A DNA stretch of 64,000 nucleotides from contig CP136069.1 in assembly GCA_032622095.1 (NCBI GenBank), positions 68,595,319-68,659,318 on the forward strand, read 5' to 3'. Numbering within the stretch: position 1 is the first letter of the stretch; each line of letters opens with the position of its first letter. Below are positions 13,130-25,300 of this stretch, piece after piece. This stretch comes from Siphonodentalium dalli (lineage: Eukaryota; Mollusca; Scaphopoda; Gadilida; Siphonodentaliidae). A program made the position numbers and the translations under genes. The notes beneath the pieces are model-generated. The model was given only the letters and a program-made list of their open reading frames with translations, searched no databases and was not told where the DNA came from.

Positions 13130-16100
13130 ATACGACTGAAAGTTTATGGTCACAATTCGACTGAATAGTCAACGAAATACTGCGCTTTTTCGGTCTCAGG
13201 TGAGAAAACATTTCGTGGTGTAATTCGTATTGGGCGTACTCGATTTCTTTGCATGGAGTACTCTGGTAATGTCTTGTCTTGTTATGAAATTCCCCCGTTG
13301 ACTTTTCGAGGCACCTCTTCTAGAAATAATCGTTGTGATTGGCTAAAAAACGATGTGTTTTCAGCGGCGCCCGTGCGTTTCATTTAAATTGTACAGGAAA
13401 TACGATTGCGGTCATTTCTGTTTTGAACGTTGTTGGGACAACATGAATATGACCATCGACTATGGACCATTTTCCTTACACAAAGCGATCTAAATGATCT
13501 AGTTTACTAAACTAATCTTATTCCCCTTCTGTACTGGTGAACAAACGCTTTCATTGTCAACTTGATTCCGAAATATCGAATATGATCGAGATTCGAATCG
13601 ACGAATGCACAGCCCGGCCCCATGGATTTATTTGGTCATTTAATATACTTATTAAGTAACTTTCTTTGGTCGTAACAGATATCAATATACCACAACATCA
13701 TTTGGACCATATTCATTGGCAACCAAACTGGTTTCAAGCGACAAATCGCTAGAAAATTCGCAAGATTGTCAAGATGTAGCAAAATTCAAAGGGTTACGGG
13801 TGCACTCCGTTGATGCCCCGTTTGCGCGGAGTTAGAAAAGACGGGAAAAGTCGCGTGCGGCGATCTGAATAAACCGATTTTTTTCGTGGTACAATTGGAA
13901 AAAGTAGAATTGTACCACAAAACTGAAACGAGATAGCCATGGTAACTCGGGCCACTGGCCAATCAGGACATGGCTTTTAAGCATAGTTAGGCAGGGTCGT
14001 ATTACAATTGAATTTAGCCACAATATGACGAATGCTATACTGCAGTAATGTTATTCCGAGAGGTATATATAATTTCTTGCAAGACTTGTGAACGCATCAT
14101 AAAGAACAACTTTTTTCTGGCGATATGGAGGCAATGGCTTGAATAAACTGTAACTTGTCTCTATAATCCTATAATGTTCAAATAAAGTTTGATTTCTAAA
14201 AGCTATATTTTCACGAAAATATCGTACCAAGCCACTCTTGAATAAATTGATTGAATATATTGATTGAATATCTAATTTCTGGTTGTATCGTGTATATGCG
14301 GTTGTGGACTACACAAGACTCCATAAATAAGTCCAAAGAACATACATGTTCATGTTCAAATTATTGTTTTATAGCTTTAACCAATAATAAAAAAGACGGA
14401 AGCACCATTCAGACATGATATCAGTCTTCAAACCAGAGAACATTGTGGGCATGGATTAGTATCCCTCATCACAACTGGGCGGAGCCACTCTCCCGTATCA
14501 TTCATTAAGAACATCGAGACTCCAGGTGCGTGGCATCCGAAATAGTATTATAGTCTCTTTCATACCTTTTCAGTCGAGTAGAGTCACAACAGCCCTCGCA
14601 CCTCGCATAGCCATTAGCCAAAAGAAAATTTTATAATTTTGTGTAGTCCACTTGAGGTAAAACACTCCACTCTGGTCGTTATATGCAGTGAAAGAAAATT
14701 GCCTTAGATAATGTTCAGTTTACAAGGAAAAATACTTGGCATCACCATTTTTTGTACGGGTATCACGTAAATCCACAAAAGCAAAGAGTATAGACAATCA
14801 TAATTAAGAACGCTCTTTAATGTATACCGCTTTTTTGCCAACAATAGCACATAATTTCATTATAATGATATTTAAAATGGATAAAAATAATACCCATATA
14901 GTTATATTCATTAAGACTCTGTTATGTGTAGCTTATTCGAGAGCCTAATTTTAATTAGAACTGATTATACACATGTGTATCGATGTGTTATACACATGGA
15001 AAACTTGTTCGTTCTTTTGTATTGTATCACATGGGTTGGTTGCTATGGCAACTGCTTAATCGCCCTAACTGACCTCGGATTGTTGTGCCTACCGATTTTT
15101 TAAAACCGAGACATACCAAAGATTAAGTGTGTAAAATTTCGTAATTTATTCACAAAGTGTAACGATTCGCCTATTTTTGGCACATACATGTATCCGCTCC
15201 ACTATAATGCATACGCTTCAAGTTAGGGAGAATGAATTGGTAGTATGAATAAAGCACCTGTGTCCGTTCTCCTGGAAATAACAAATGTCAAAATATTTCA
15301 CTCTCATCAAAATGTCCCCTTCAATTCGACACCATATAATTACTACTCTGTTAATTTAATTTACTATTCACTTCCTAGTACTATTTCCCAATATAAATTC
15401 AAAATACCCATTCCCAATTGAATGAGGACATGAGTTTGCCATCTTGACACAATTTCAAGTCATATAATTTGATTGCTGACTGTTTAGAGGTAAGCATGTA
15501 CCATTTTGCGCTCACCTCAGCTGTGTGGGTTCGTTTAACACGCCCTGTAATCGCATATGGATCAGACTGGAGCTGGAAAAATAGTTAACACCACTGATAA
15601 ACCTTCTATTTTTAGAATCAAAAGCTACTTTTGACATCAGTTTACTGGATATTGATGTAGTTGCGATTGGATTGTAAATTCAATATATTTCAACAAGGTC
15701 CAACAAGGACCGCAACTGAGAAAAATGAATGCACAACACCTGTAGTATGCGGGAATCCCTTAATTTCCCCGATATGTGCTATCACCATGCCGAAGAACAA
15801 TAAACTCTTTTTGTTAGCGCCTGATTTACAAGGTGATACGTTCATACAGACAGACTGGTAGACGAATGACACAACCCTCGACTGCATGTACTATTATATG
15901 TCCTGAACGTCCTTCAGAGGTCGGGGCATAATAAATCCACATTCCAGTATACCCATCATTCGCTTCATTCAGATGGGTACATATATTAATATTACATAGA
16001 TCTGGTTTATCATGGATAGTTGGTCTGAACATGATCAAGGTATTATATACATGTATTTGCCTGGTGTTAATATATTAGACAAATGTTGATGAGTTTGGTC

Positions 16101-16350
16101 TAAGAAAAATAATGTTTCCGGCAACCTGCCCACCCCTAGTCGAGATATTTTATCGACCCCACACAAAAATGAAAGTGTCAATGACCTAAAGCATGCATCC
16201 AAGTCTGGTATAGTGGCGGTGACTGCTTGTCATCTACCGGTATATATATGGTGAAAATCTGGGACTCTGTGGATACTCCATGCATGTGTTTGGCCTATCA
16301 CGCACTCTTTCCATAATGTATATTTATCAGATATACTTCGGACTTTATGA
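13130..16350. other. Unassigned DNA
   Basis: No supported gene. There is a small inverted pair (gtggtacaatt / aattgtaccac) at 13885-13920. The sequence is otherwise unstructured. Confidence 0.4.
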
Positions 16351-16359
16351 AACTCATTG

Positions 16360-16760
16360 CGGGGGGGGGGGGGGGGGTGAAAAACAATTCCGGCACGTAT
16401 GCCGGGGTGGGTGGGTGGTCAAAGCCACCAACAAGCAATTTTTTCCGCGACTAAAAAAAAATTTCCTGCTTGTTTTTTTAGTGTTTTGGCAATGAGTTGG
16501 GCTTCAAAACCACTTTGAATGAGAGAAATAATGTAATTCTAACTGGTAAACTGACTGCAGGCAGTTATCGTGTTGTATTTTGTTGCAAATTTTGAAATCC
16601 AAGATGGCCGCTGGCAGCCATGTTTTTTTGGCCGAATGACCTCAAAATGACTCATTCCTATTTACATGTCCATGTTAACATCCATGATAAATAGTATGCA
16701 CAGAAGTTCACATACAGCTGTTTACAGTGAATTTCGACCCCCCCCCCCCCCCCCCCCCTG
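16360..16760. repeat. Poly-G and poly-C tracts
   Basis: A G-run of about 17 bases ends near 16377, and a C-run of about 20 bases lies at 16739-16758. Short reading frames across them are homopolymer artefacts. Confidence 0.7.
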
Positions 16761-16807
16761 CTCAATGCAGAAAAAGCTATGCTATGCCAAGAGCGTAAAC
16801 ACGGAGT

Positions 16808-17320
16808 TTAAACATACGGGCGGCGTTGGCGATGGGTATGCTGTTAAAATATTCACCTCCGTCAAAAACCGCCACAAACAGAAATAATAGTAAAATATAG
16901 ACAGACTTTGTTCGTATGCCAATCAGAAATATGGCATAACCAGTATGTTGTTGTCAATTCCCTTTGTTATGTAAACAAAAGCAAAAAAAAGTTACATTTC
17001 CTGGCTTTTGTTTAGATCCGGATATGGCAAATATAAAGAGCGTTATTGTTACTGTTTTCCTTATATGGAAATAATAAAGAGCGTTTATATAATTTTTGTG
17101 TGATTAACCAATAGAATTGCACAAACAGAAGCACAACTTCTGTAACAGGCACAGTCTCTTGTTTACGTACACCATCGTACCTCTTGACGACAATATACTA
17201 TTTACGCGCTGATTATGTTTGGCATATGAGCGGAACTGTTTATATTTTGGTGTTCCTTCTGTTGATGGCGATTTGAACAAATATAAATATTTCTGCAACG
17301 AACGCCGCCTGTGCCTTTAA
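16808..17320. mobile_element. TTAA-flanked MITE, family 1, diverged copy
   Basis: This is co-linear with 35230-35731 over its whole length. Shared strings include ccgtcaaaaaccgccacaaa and taataaagagcgttta. TTAA bounds both ends, with a degenerate right tip (gccgcctgtgcctttaa). It is older than the second copy. Confidence 0.7.
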
Positions 17321-17324
17321 AATG

Positions 17325-19460
17325 GTGCATTACCATATCGGACCTTTGACGAATTATATCCAATAGATAACAACCGTTAGCTCAACCAGATTGAGTGCAG
17401 TGCAATTTAGTTGCAGTGTTATCGTCTTGTATGAATTTACTGATAATCTTCCAATCATTATTGTCTCCCATCAGTTATGCTAAAAAGCGTAAAATATGAC
17501 ATAGTTTATGTTAGCTTCGTGATGGATATATTCCTCTCAAACAACCTCTCACTAGAATAATTATGTGCCCAATACGGTCAAATAGATCCAAGTTGGTGCC
17601 AACGGAACTGGCAGAAATCTAAACTAGATTAGATACCCATCAACCAGAGATGGGACCATTACCGTGTAAGGCAATGCATTATACCTGTGGTTGTCATTAT
17701 GTTCATTGCACTTACCTGATTACCATTACCTCTGCTTTAATAGTAATGCATTACTATTATAGCTAGTGTAAACAATATTTTATTTTCAGTAACTTACACA
17801 TATAAGACATCATATACGGACATAAGCAATGCAACATTAGAACAAAATATTTGGCAGTAAGCCAAAGGCTTATAAATTGCCATTTCCTTAGTATATATAT
17901 TTAGTCATTTTGATTGCGTCTCAATGATGAACTGCCCGTTCCATAAAAACTCGAAAGCTATCCCGTGGCCTGCATGCTGCTGCATGTCCGTCCCCCACAC
18001 CCCACAATCACTATTATAGTTACAATCGATTAATTTACTACAGTATTTTCCGATTCATATCCAAAATACTAATATATTTAAATATGATAATTATATTAGG
18101 TAGAAGTGAACTTTGAGTGTAGGAATTCCGTTGTGTCTTCATGTGACATCCCGGCTATATACGGCATTGGACAATTCATAATATATAACGATAATTCCAA
18201 CTCAAAAACTATTTAAGGTTGTTATTTTTCATTGAGATGTAAATATATGTAGTATCGATTATCCATTTAGTATTTCCATTATCATTATACATGTGCACTA
18301 TCATTGTCCCATTCTTACTACCAACGACCAGCCCACTAACATAAACATGTTCCTATGTGTGGTCGCTGCCTGGGAATGTCATTATGTTCCAACATGGAAA
18401 CCAAATTCATGAAACACCTGGAGTTGGATAAGCTTTGCTCGCATGTCAGATAAGGGGTACAATTCTTTTCGTTAATATCCGGAGATATACAAACGGTCGG
18501 TAAGTTTTACCTGGTTTCGGGACCTGGTCAATATTCAATATAATGTAAGGTGTAGTTGTGGAAGGCAATATATCTAACATCCGCAAGTGCATTACAGTTG
18601 TAAGTTAGAAAGGCATCAGTACACATTTTTTTTAATTTTAAATTTAATCAAATAAAACAAGATTCAAATTGTAGTTGAATACTAATGCAATGTTTAAAAA
18701 AAAAATGTTATGGTCTAGTACACTCATTGATTTACTAGTTCGAAGAGATTCACGTTTGTAGAGAAAATGGTAGAGAAAATGACCTTAGTTTTCTCTAAAG
18801 TGCTCTAGCTTTTCTAATAATCTCAATTTGAGGATGAAACTTCATTTCTGTAAGATTTAATGTTTTGGTAATTGGCCGATGACCATCGGTGTTGGACTTA
18901 GATCACTATAAGTCGACTTGTAGCTGGCAGATGACTCGTCCGTGTCTTACTTCACTTGCGATATCAAAATAATGATCCAAGAAAACCGTGCATGTCCAGC
19001 GAACTACCATTTTCAACAGGAACAATGAGTCTGTCACATGTATAGTTAAGTCACACGCTTTTTATGTGCTATATTCCGCTTCCAGATCCATAATATACGA
19101 CTCGCCAATAGAAAACATGTTATTTGTATAAAATCGAAAATGATTGTGGCACAAGTTTATGAAAAACAGCTTCGCCTAATTACCAGTCCATTTCTCAGTA
19201 AATAGTTTGCTTACTGGTTACGGTATGAATGAATATAGCACTTAAATCAAGAGAGACTCGATATAAGATATTACGATTGGGACACAGGAAAATATGATAG
19301 ACAGTTTAGTTTCATTATTAAAATGTTGTGATCATTCAATTGGTATTATCACCAATGCTATTATTATTAAGCTGGTCTCCACTTGCGAAGAATCATTCTT
19401 GCAACTAAAACGCCGCTTTAGACGATAAGGATGTGGTTCACGTGTTTTCATTGAGATGTC
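17325..19460. other. Unassigned AT-rich DNA
   Basis: No gene or structured repeat is supported. A cagagatggga string at about 17644 resembles one end of a hAT MITE, but I found no partner end. Confidence 0.35.
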
Positions 19461-19489
19461 CAAACCCCCAGCTCCAATCTGGAGTACAT

Positions 19490-19740
19490 ATATATTTAGG
19501 TTCTGTGGAGTACCAATATTTAGGTTCTCTGGAGTACCTATATTTAGGTTCTGTGGAGTATCTATCCAGGCATTATGCATATTCTTAAAACAATCTCCAG
19601 AGTACCTGCGTAGGTACTGAACTTGTACCGTGTGGAGCACCAAATTATCTATATTACCAAATGTTTAGGTACTAGCAATTTGGTACTTCAGAGAACCAAA
19701 TATATAGGTACTATCTGGAGAACCTACCCAGATACCAAGC
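19490..19740. repeat. Short tandem and inverted repeat, about 27-bp unit
   Basis: Three direct copies of a unit containing tatttaggttctgtggagta occur at 19490-19568. Related inverted copies (tacttcagagaaccaaatat) occur at 19680-19735. Confidence 0.65.
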
Positions 19741-20074
19741 AGACGGCAGACGGCAAATTTAACAATGTGGCATGTTAGATTCCGAATGATGTTACGGCGT
19801 TTAAACATCGAATTAAGTACAAAACCACGATCGATGTTCTTCGAGATCATGTTATCAGTTACATGAACTCCCTTGCATAGTGCAAAATGAAATAATCCGA
19901 ATTATATTACTGTTATTAGTATAGTACCTTGATATCGCGTTTTTGTACTTAATTCAAGGTTTAATATCTCGATTTCAGGATTTCCCTGAACTGTTCCCTG
20001 CATGTGGAGTAAAATTTGTCTAAATGACTAAAATAATCGTCCAAATTTCTTAATTTGTGTGCAATAATATTAAA

Positions 20075-21040
20075 GTAAACATTATAAATCAAACATCTTT
20101 AACAGGTCTCGATGAAACCCCAATCGATCTATAATAGCCCGATAAATAAAAAAAAATCTTGCGATAAGTCACAAACCTTTGCAATAAATATATGCGATTT
20201 AGTGCAAAGGTTATCGATTGATCACAAAGGTTTGCGATAAATCGCAATGGTTGGTGATTTATCACAGATGTATTTTTATGTGTTGGCACTTATGGGCTTG
20301 AACCGTATAAATATAAGTCAGTCATCTTCAACAAGTCTGGGTGAACAACCAATCGATCTATAATAGCACGGTCGGGCTAAAATAGACCGATCGGTTTTTC
20401 ACAGCGAGCATGCATGTGGGATAATGGGAGCAAACTGCGATAAATCACAAAACAACTTTGCGAAAAATCACAAACACCTTTGCGATAACTCGCAAACTTT
20501 TGCGATAAATCTCAAGCATCTTTACGATAACTATCAGACTACGTACTGGGTGATTATATTTTGCGATTTATCGTAAAGATGTTTCAGATTTGTTGCAAAG
20601 GTTTTTTGCTGCTACTGAGCTTCTGTGTAAACATTATAAATCAGACATCTTAAAAACAGGTCTGAGTGAACAACCTATCAATCTATAATTGCCAGGTCGG
20701 GCTAAAATAGTCCGATTGGTCTTTCACAGCCAGCATGCATATGGGATAAGGGGAGCAAACCTTTGCGATAAATCCCAAAACAACTTCGCAATAAATCCCA
20801 AACATCTTTGCGATAATTCGCAAACCTTTCCAATAAATCTCAAACATCTTTACAATAAATCGCAAACTGAGAATATTCAAAATAAACATATGTAAATATT
20901 CAAACAGAATGTCAATAGTCAAGCAATTTAGACTTCCCTCTCTTACAACAGTGAGCGATGTGCCAGGAGGACCGATCGGTCTATTTTAGCCCGATCAGGA
21001 TATTATAGTCAATCTGTGGTTCACTCAGACCTTTCTTTAT
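20075..21040. repeat. Tandem repeat block rich in GCGATAAATCACAAA words
   Basis: Three direct copies begin near 20079, 20310 and 20633, each with a caatcgatctataatagc-type head and a tail of repeated tgcgataaatcacaaa words. An inverted head copy lies at 20960-21030. There is no protein-coding content. Confidence 0.75.
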
Positions 21041-21044
21041 ACCA

Positions 21045-22330
21045 TAATAAATATCGCGTAAATAGTATGTATTTTTCATAGTTCCTAAGCTGCATTATGT
21101 GAACAAAGCCAAAGTCTGTTCCAGAACCTGTTGTAAGGTATGTACCGGTACATGTAAAAAGCGTGCAATAAGCAATTTACTCCACAATGGTGAGACCACA
21201 CTAATGAACTTTGATTAATTAAAACTGGCACCATGTTGTTTGCAAAATAGCGCTCACTAGTCCTCGCCACAAGATTTTGGTGTTGAATGGGTCACCGGAA
21301 TCACAATCCCCCCAAAAAAATCCCCACGGTGTTGAGTGTTTTGCTTTTCGTACACTTCCGTACTGTATCGGTCAGTATATCAACAAACAAACAAAGCTCA
21401 CACAAAGAGAGTTTAATGTGTTTAATATATAATCCAGTTTGATACAGCCATAGTGAATAAATTATTCTCAATTCGCAGCTATGCGTTATCGAGTCAATGT
21501 CATTGCCTGATCACCAGAGCCATATAATGTAGAATTTCGCGAATATGGTTTCCAATTATGGAAGAGGTTATTTCCTAGAAAAGCGGAAATGGCCGAATCG
21601 TTCAGAATGATAGCCACACTTGTTTTGATAAGAACATGGTGCATCTAGACATTACATGTACATGTACGTGTATGTATACAGCTTAACTATAATTGACCTC
21701 CCCCTTAACGACGTTGACCACCGATATTACCACGTTACTCGACTGCATTGATGCAATTAACCATGGTCAATCCTACCATGGGCGACCTTCGTACTTTTTT
21801 AAAGTCAGCAATATAACCATCACATAGTGTATATTTCTGGCATGGCTTGACGCTGCATTGATGATACAGTTGCAAATGTCGGTCAGTGACCAACTTCGAA
21901 TGTTGATTTAACCGTAAACAAATTATTAATTGAAATATTGTTTTGTGTATAGTTAACACGGTGCATGGCGCTCACAAAAAGCTGGCATGGGTGCAAGGTG
22001 GCCATGTGAAAAATGAATGGGGAGTACAGTGGTCGCAAAATATTATTACTAGTACCGTAGAAAGATTACTAGTGGTTGCCACATGTCAACCACTTGACCG
22101 TGGTTGAACGGCGGTATGGTATAACCGGTGTCATTAATTCCCTACCATATTGTTGAAGGGGACGATTAATTAGAGCATAGCTGTACAGTAGTACATAATC
22201 TCTTAAACCTTAAACGTACTGAAAATTTCATGAAATTTATGTCACTACAGTTTTGTGATGTATTAATCTATGTTTTTGATCCGAATAACAATTATTGAAA
22301 AAAACATCTAACTCATTCAACTGGCATTTC
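21045..22330. other. Upstream region of gene A
   Basis: No ORF is supported. The gene A promoter and untranslated first exon probably lie here or further left. I see no unambiguous TATA box or start site. Confidence 0.35.
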
Positions 22331-22332
22331 AG

Positions 22333-22394
22333 ATCGCCGACATGAAGAACACATTTATCGTGCTAGTTGTGTTGTTTGGCTGTGGGGTCTACGG
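22333..22394 (+). CDS. Gene A exon with start codon and signal peptide
   Basis: The ATG is at 22342 and the coding part ends at 22394, followed by the donor gtaagt. The exon encodes 17 residues plus two bases. A consensus acceptor (catttcag, AG at 22331-22332) with a branch-point-like ctaac about 25 bases upstream precedes the ATG by 9 bases. This exon therefore probably begins at 22333 and follows an untranslated 5' exon that I could not locate. An alternative is that the AG is fortuitous and the transcript starts nearby. Confidence 0.8.
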
Positions 22395-25300
22395 GTAAGT
22401 CATCCAACTAATTTGGAAATGGGAAATCACAACAGATATAAAGTATGTCACCCAAAGAGCAATTAAGATTACAACCAGTACACAGCTTTCGCACCGTTGT
22501 TCCAACGAATAGAAATATAATTTATGTGATTGTTTGAATTCTTTAATCAATACCATGTATAAGCATGGGACAGATGATGTGAACATATTATACAATATAT
22601 ACATATGTTTGTTGGGGTTGTGGGTTAGAACAAGGTTGGTTCATGTCGTCGTCTTTTATATATATGTCAATTCTTCTCATCATAAGTAGGGTTTCGATTT
22701 ATTCATTTAATAAATTTCATAAATGCTGCTAATTTGTTTTAGTGTGTCCATATTCTCGGTTTTCAATAATTACATATTGTTTCTTCCAACAAACAGTATG
22801 CCAGTTCGGCTGGACTTTATCCCTTATTTCGTTTCAGTCATGCAGCCACCATGTTTCCATAATAAACGGTATAGTAGACATATTGTCTTCCTGATATTAA
22901 TAATGTGGAACGATTTTGGAAAGTATAGTGGGTGTATTAAATACACTAAAGGAATAATAGTTTAATAGTATTTTCATTCCATGTGTGTTTGGGTGGGATG
23001 GGCATGTAATTGTTTTATGCATTTCTGAATAAATACGCCCAGAATAGAAAATCACCTTCGGAATAACGAACCTTCGGAATAGCGAACCTTCAGAGTAGAT
23101 AATCTTCGGAATAGCAAACCTTCGGAATAGAGAACATTCGGAATAGAGAAGTCTACCCGAAGTTTCAATGGCAGTTTGTGGTTGGCTGTACGAAATTTAA
23201 CAATTTGGAATGCCAAGCATTGAGGAAGATCAACATTTAATACTAATTGTAATTCAATTGAGTATTTGTCACTAAAAACAAGCATTATGATTGGCCGAGA
23301 GCGGCTAACTTTCGTTTTCGATTCACCGACATCGGCCGCTTCAGCGTGCATCAAATCTGAATGTAGCACGGTCAAATTTCATCGGCGCAGAACGAGTAGC
23401 GAAACGAGCACACCCGCGCGTTGTTGTCTATATATACCGTTCATCGGTCGCGTCAGCGTGCATCAAATCTGAATGTGACACGGCACAATTTCATCGGCGC
23501 AGAACGGAGTAGCGAAACGAGCCAACCAGCCCCACAGGAAATGGTTACGGAGCAGTGTTCCGAGTAACGCAATGAACAAACCCAATGATTTGTGCACGAT
23601 GATAACGGCGAAATGAAAGTCTCGATTCGTGTCACGAAAATGACTAAATGATACTTTTTATACAGTTGTTTTGCAAATTCCTTGCTAGATTGAATTACAA
23701 TGGAGATAAACGTACCCTGTTTCGTTGTACATTCTGGGATTCGAGCATGAAAACAGTTTGTGAACTCGCCGGCAAGCCGGCTCGTTCACAAACTGTTTTC
23801 ATGCTCGAATCCCAGAATGTACAACTCAACAGGGTATGTTTATCTCATAAATGGATAATTCCACCTAGTTATTTAGAGTGTCCATTGGAATGGTTTAGTA
23901 TTTATCTGGATGGTTATCAGGAAAAATAAGCAGACGACGGCAAATACAAGTACAGAAGGAGTCTTTTTTATTGGAGGGAAATGATCAAATAACATAATAA
24001 ATCGAGAAAATTACGATATGGTCGTTTGTTGAACGTATTATCTGAATATTTCCTGAGGGATAACAAATCGTCAATGAGTATTTATAGTAAAGCAAGGTTT
24101 AACATGATCAGTGAAATGCCGACAAATACATGGATGACAATGGCGGCGTCAGTCTCAATCTAAATTAATACCAAGTAATCAAAGAATATACTCATAATTT
24201 AGCAATGTACGTGTCCTCCATTCATTGTCCAATGTACGTATGTACACTTGCTTTAAACGTGTGTTGTGATCAACACATGTAACAAGTGGGTCAATCATAT
24301 CTACCACTGACAGAAAATAGATATTTTAATGATTATATATAATACTAATATATATGAGTTCACAACGTTACAAAAATACTACCCGTCAGATGGTAAAAAG
24401 TGTTGAGATTTTGACTTTTAATCCTTTTTCTAAATACTCATCGAATAATTCCCTTAGGTTATGTTCAGATAATAACTTCTACAAATTTTGCAAATATTAC
24501 TTTTATAACTGAATTGAAGAATCCACTTAGAATAGAAAAAGACAAAGAGTGCCCGAGCTCCTCTGCAATACGCCTGCCGGAAACTGCATTTTTTAAACAC
24601 TGCATGTGTTCGATTTTATCTTCATTTGTAAGTGAACATATATTTATCCTGCTGTTTTTTTTTATGGGAGGGTGGAGGTTGGGGCGGGGGAGTGGTAATA
24701 TGTACTCATCCCTTAGGGCGCGTACACATGAAGCTACAAGAAAATATCTGCAAGAAAATATCAGGTAAAATTGCACACTGATATTTTCTTGCTGCAAAGA
24801 TTACGCCCGTGAGAAAGCGGCGGTTTAGACGGCGTTTATTGAGCTCAATCAGAACAGTATTAGTCATGCTGGTTCAAGTGAATTGCGTCCGGTAAATAAC
24901 CTATAGTCCATTTTGGCAATTCATAGCTTTGTGAAATACTGTTGACATGTATTACCGAAGTCGGTGGGATTAGGCACCCACCGACCTGTAGCAACGTTGC
25001 TGATCTCATGCATAAAGACCTTCTGCATAATGAGAAAGAGGTCACGTTATTTTGAAATTTGGAAATGTTATAATTTCATAGTGCATGCATATGTGGGGTG
25101 ACAAATGTTATTATGGTTTTGTGGCAAATCGGATGACCCCACCCCCATTGAGACACCATATGAAGTTTTCAGGAGATTGTTTCTTGGTTCATGGGGCTGT
25201 GGTGTACATTACGTTACCGAACTTAGATGGGTGCACGTGGGGACATGAGACCGCCGCCAACTATGGCCAAACTTTTAACCAGTTGGAAACAATATTAGTT

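Noticed and set aside
17640-17765. hAT-like end cagagatggga
   Set aside because: No matching opposite end or 8-bp duplication found.
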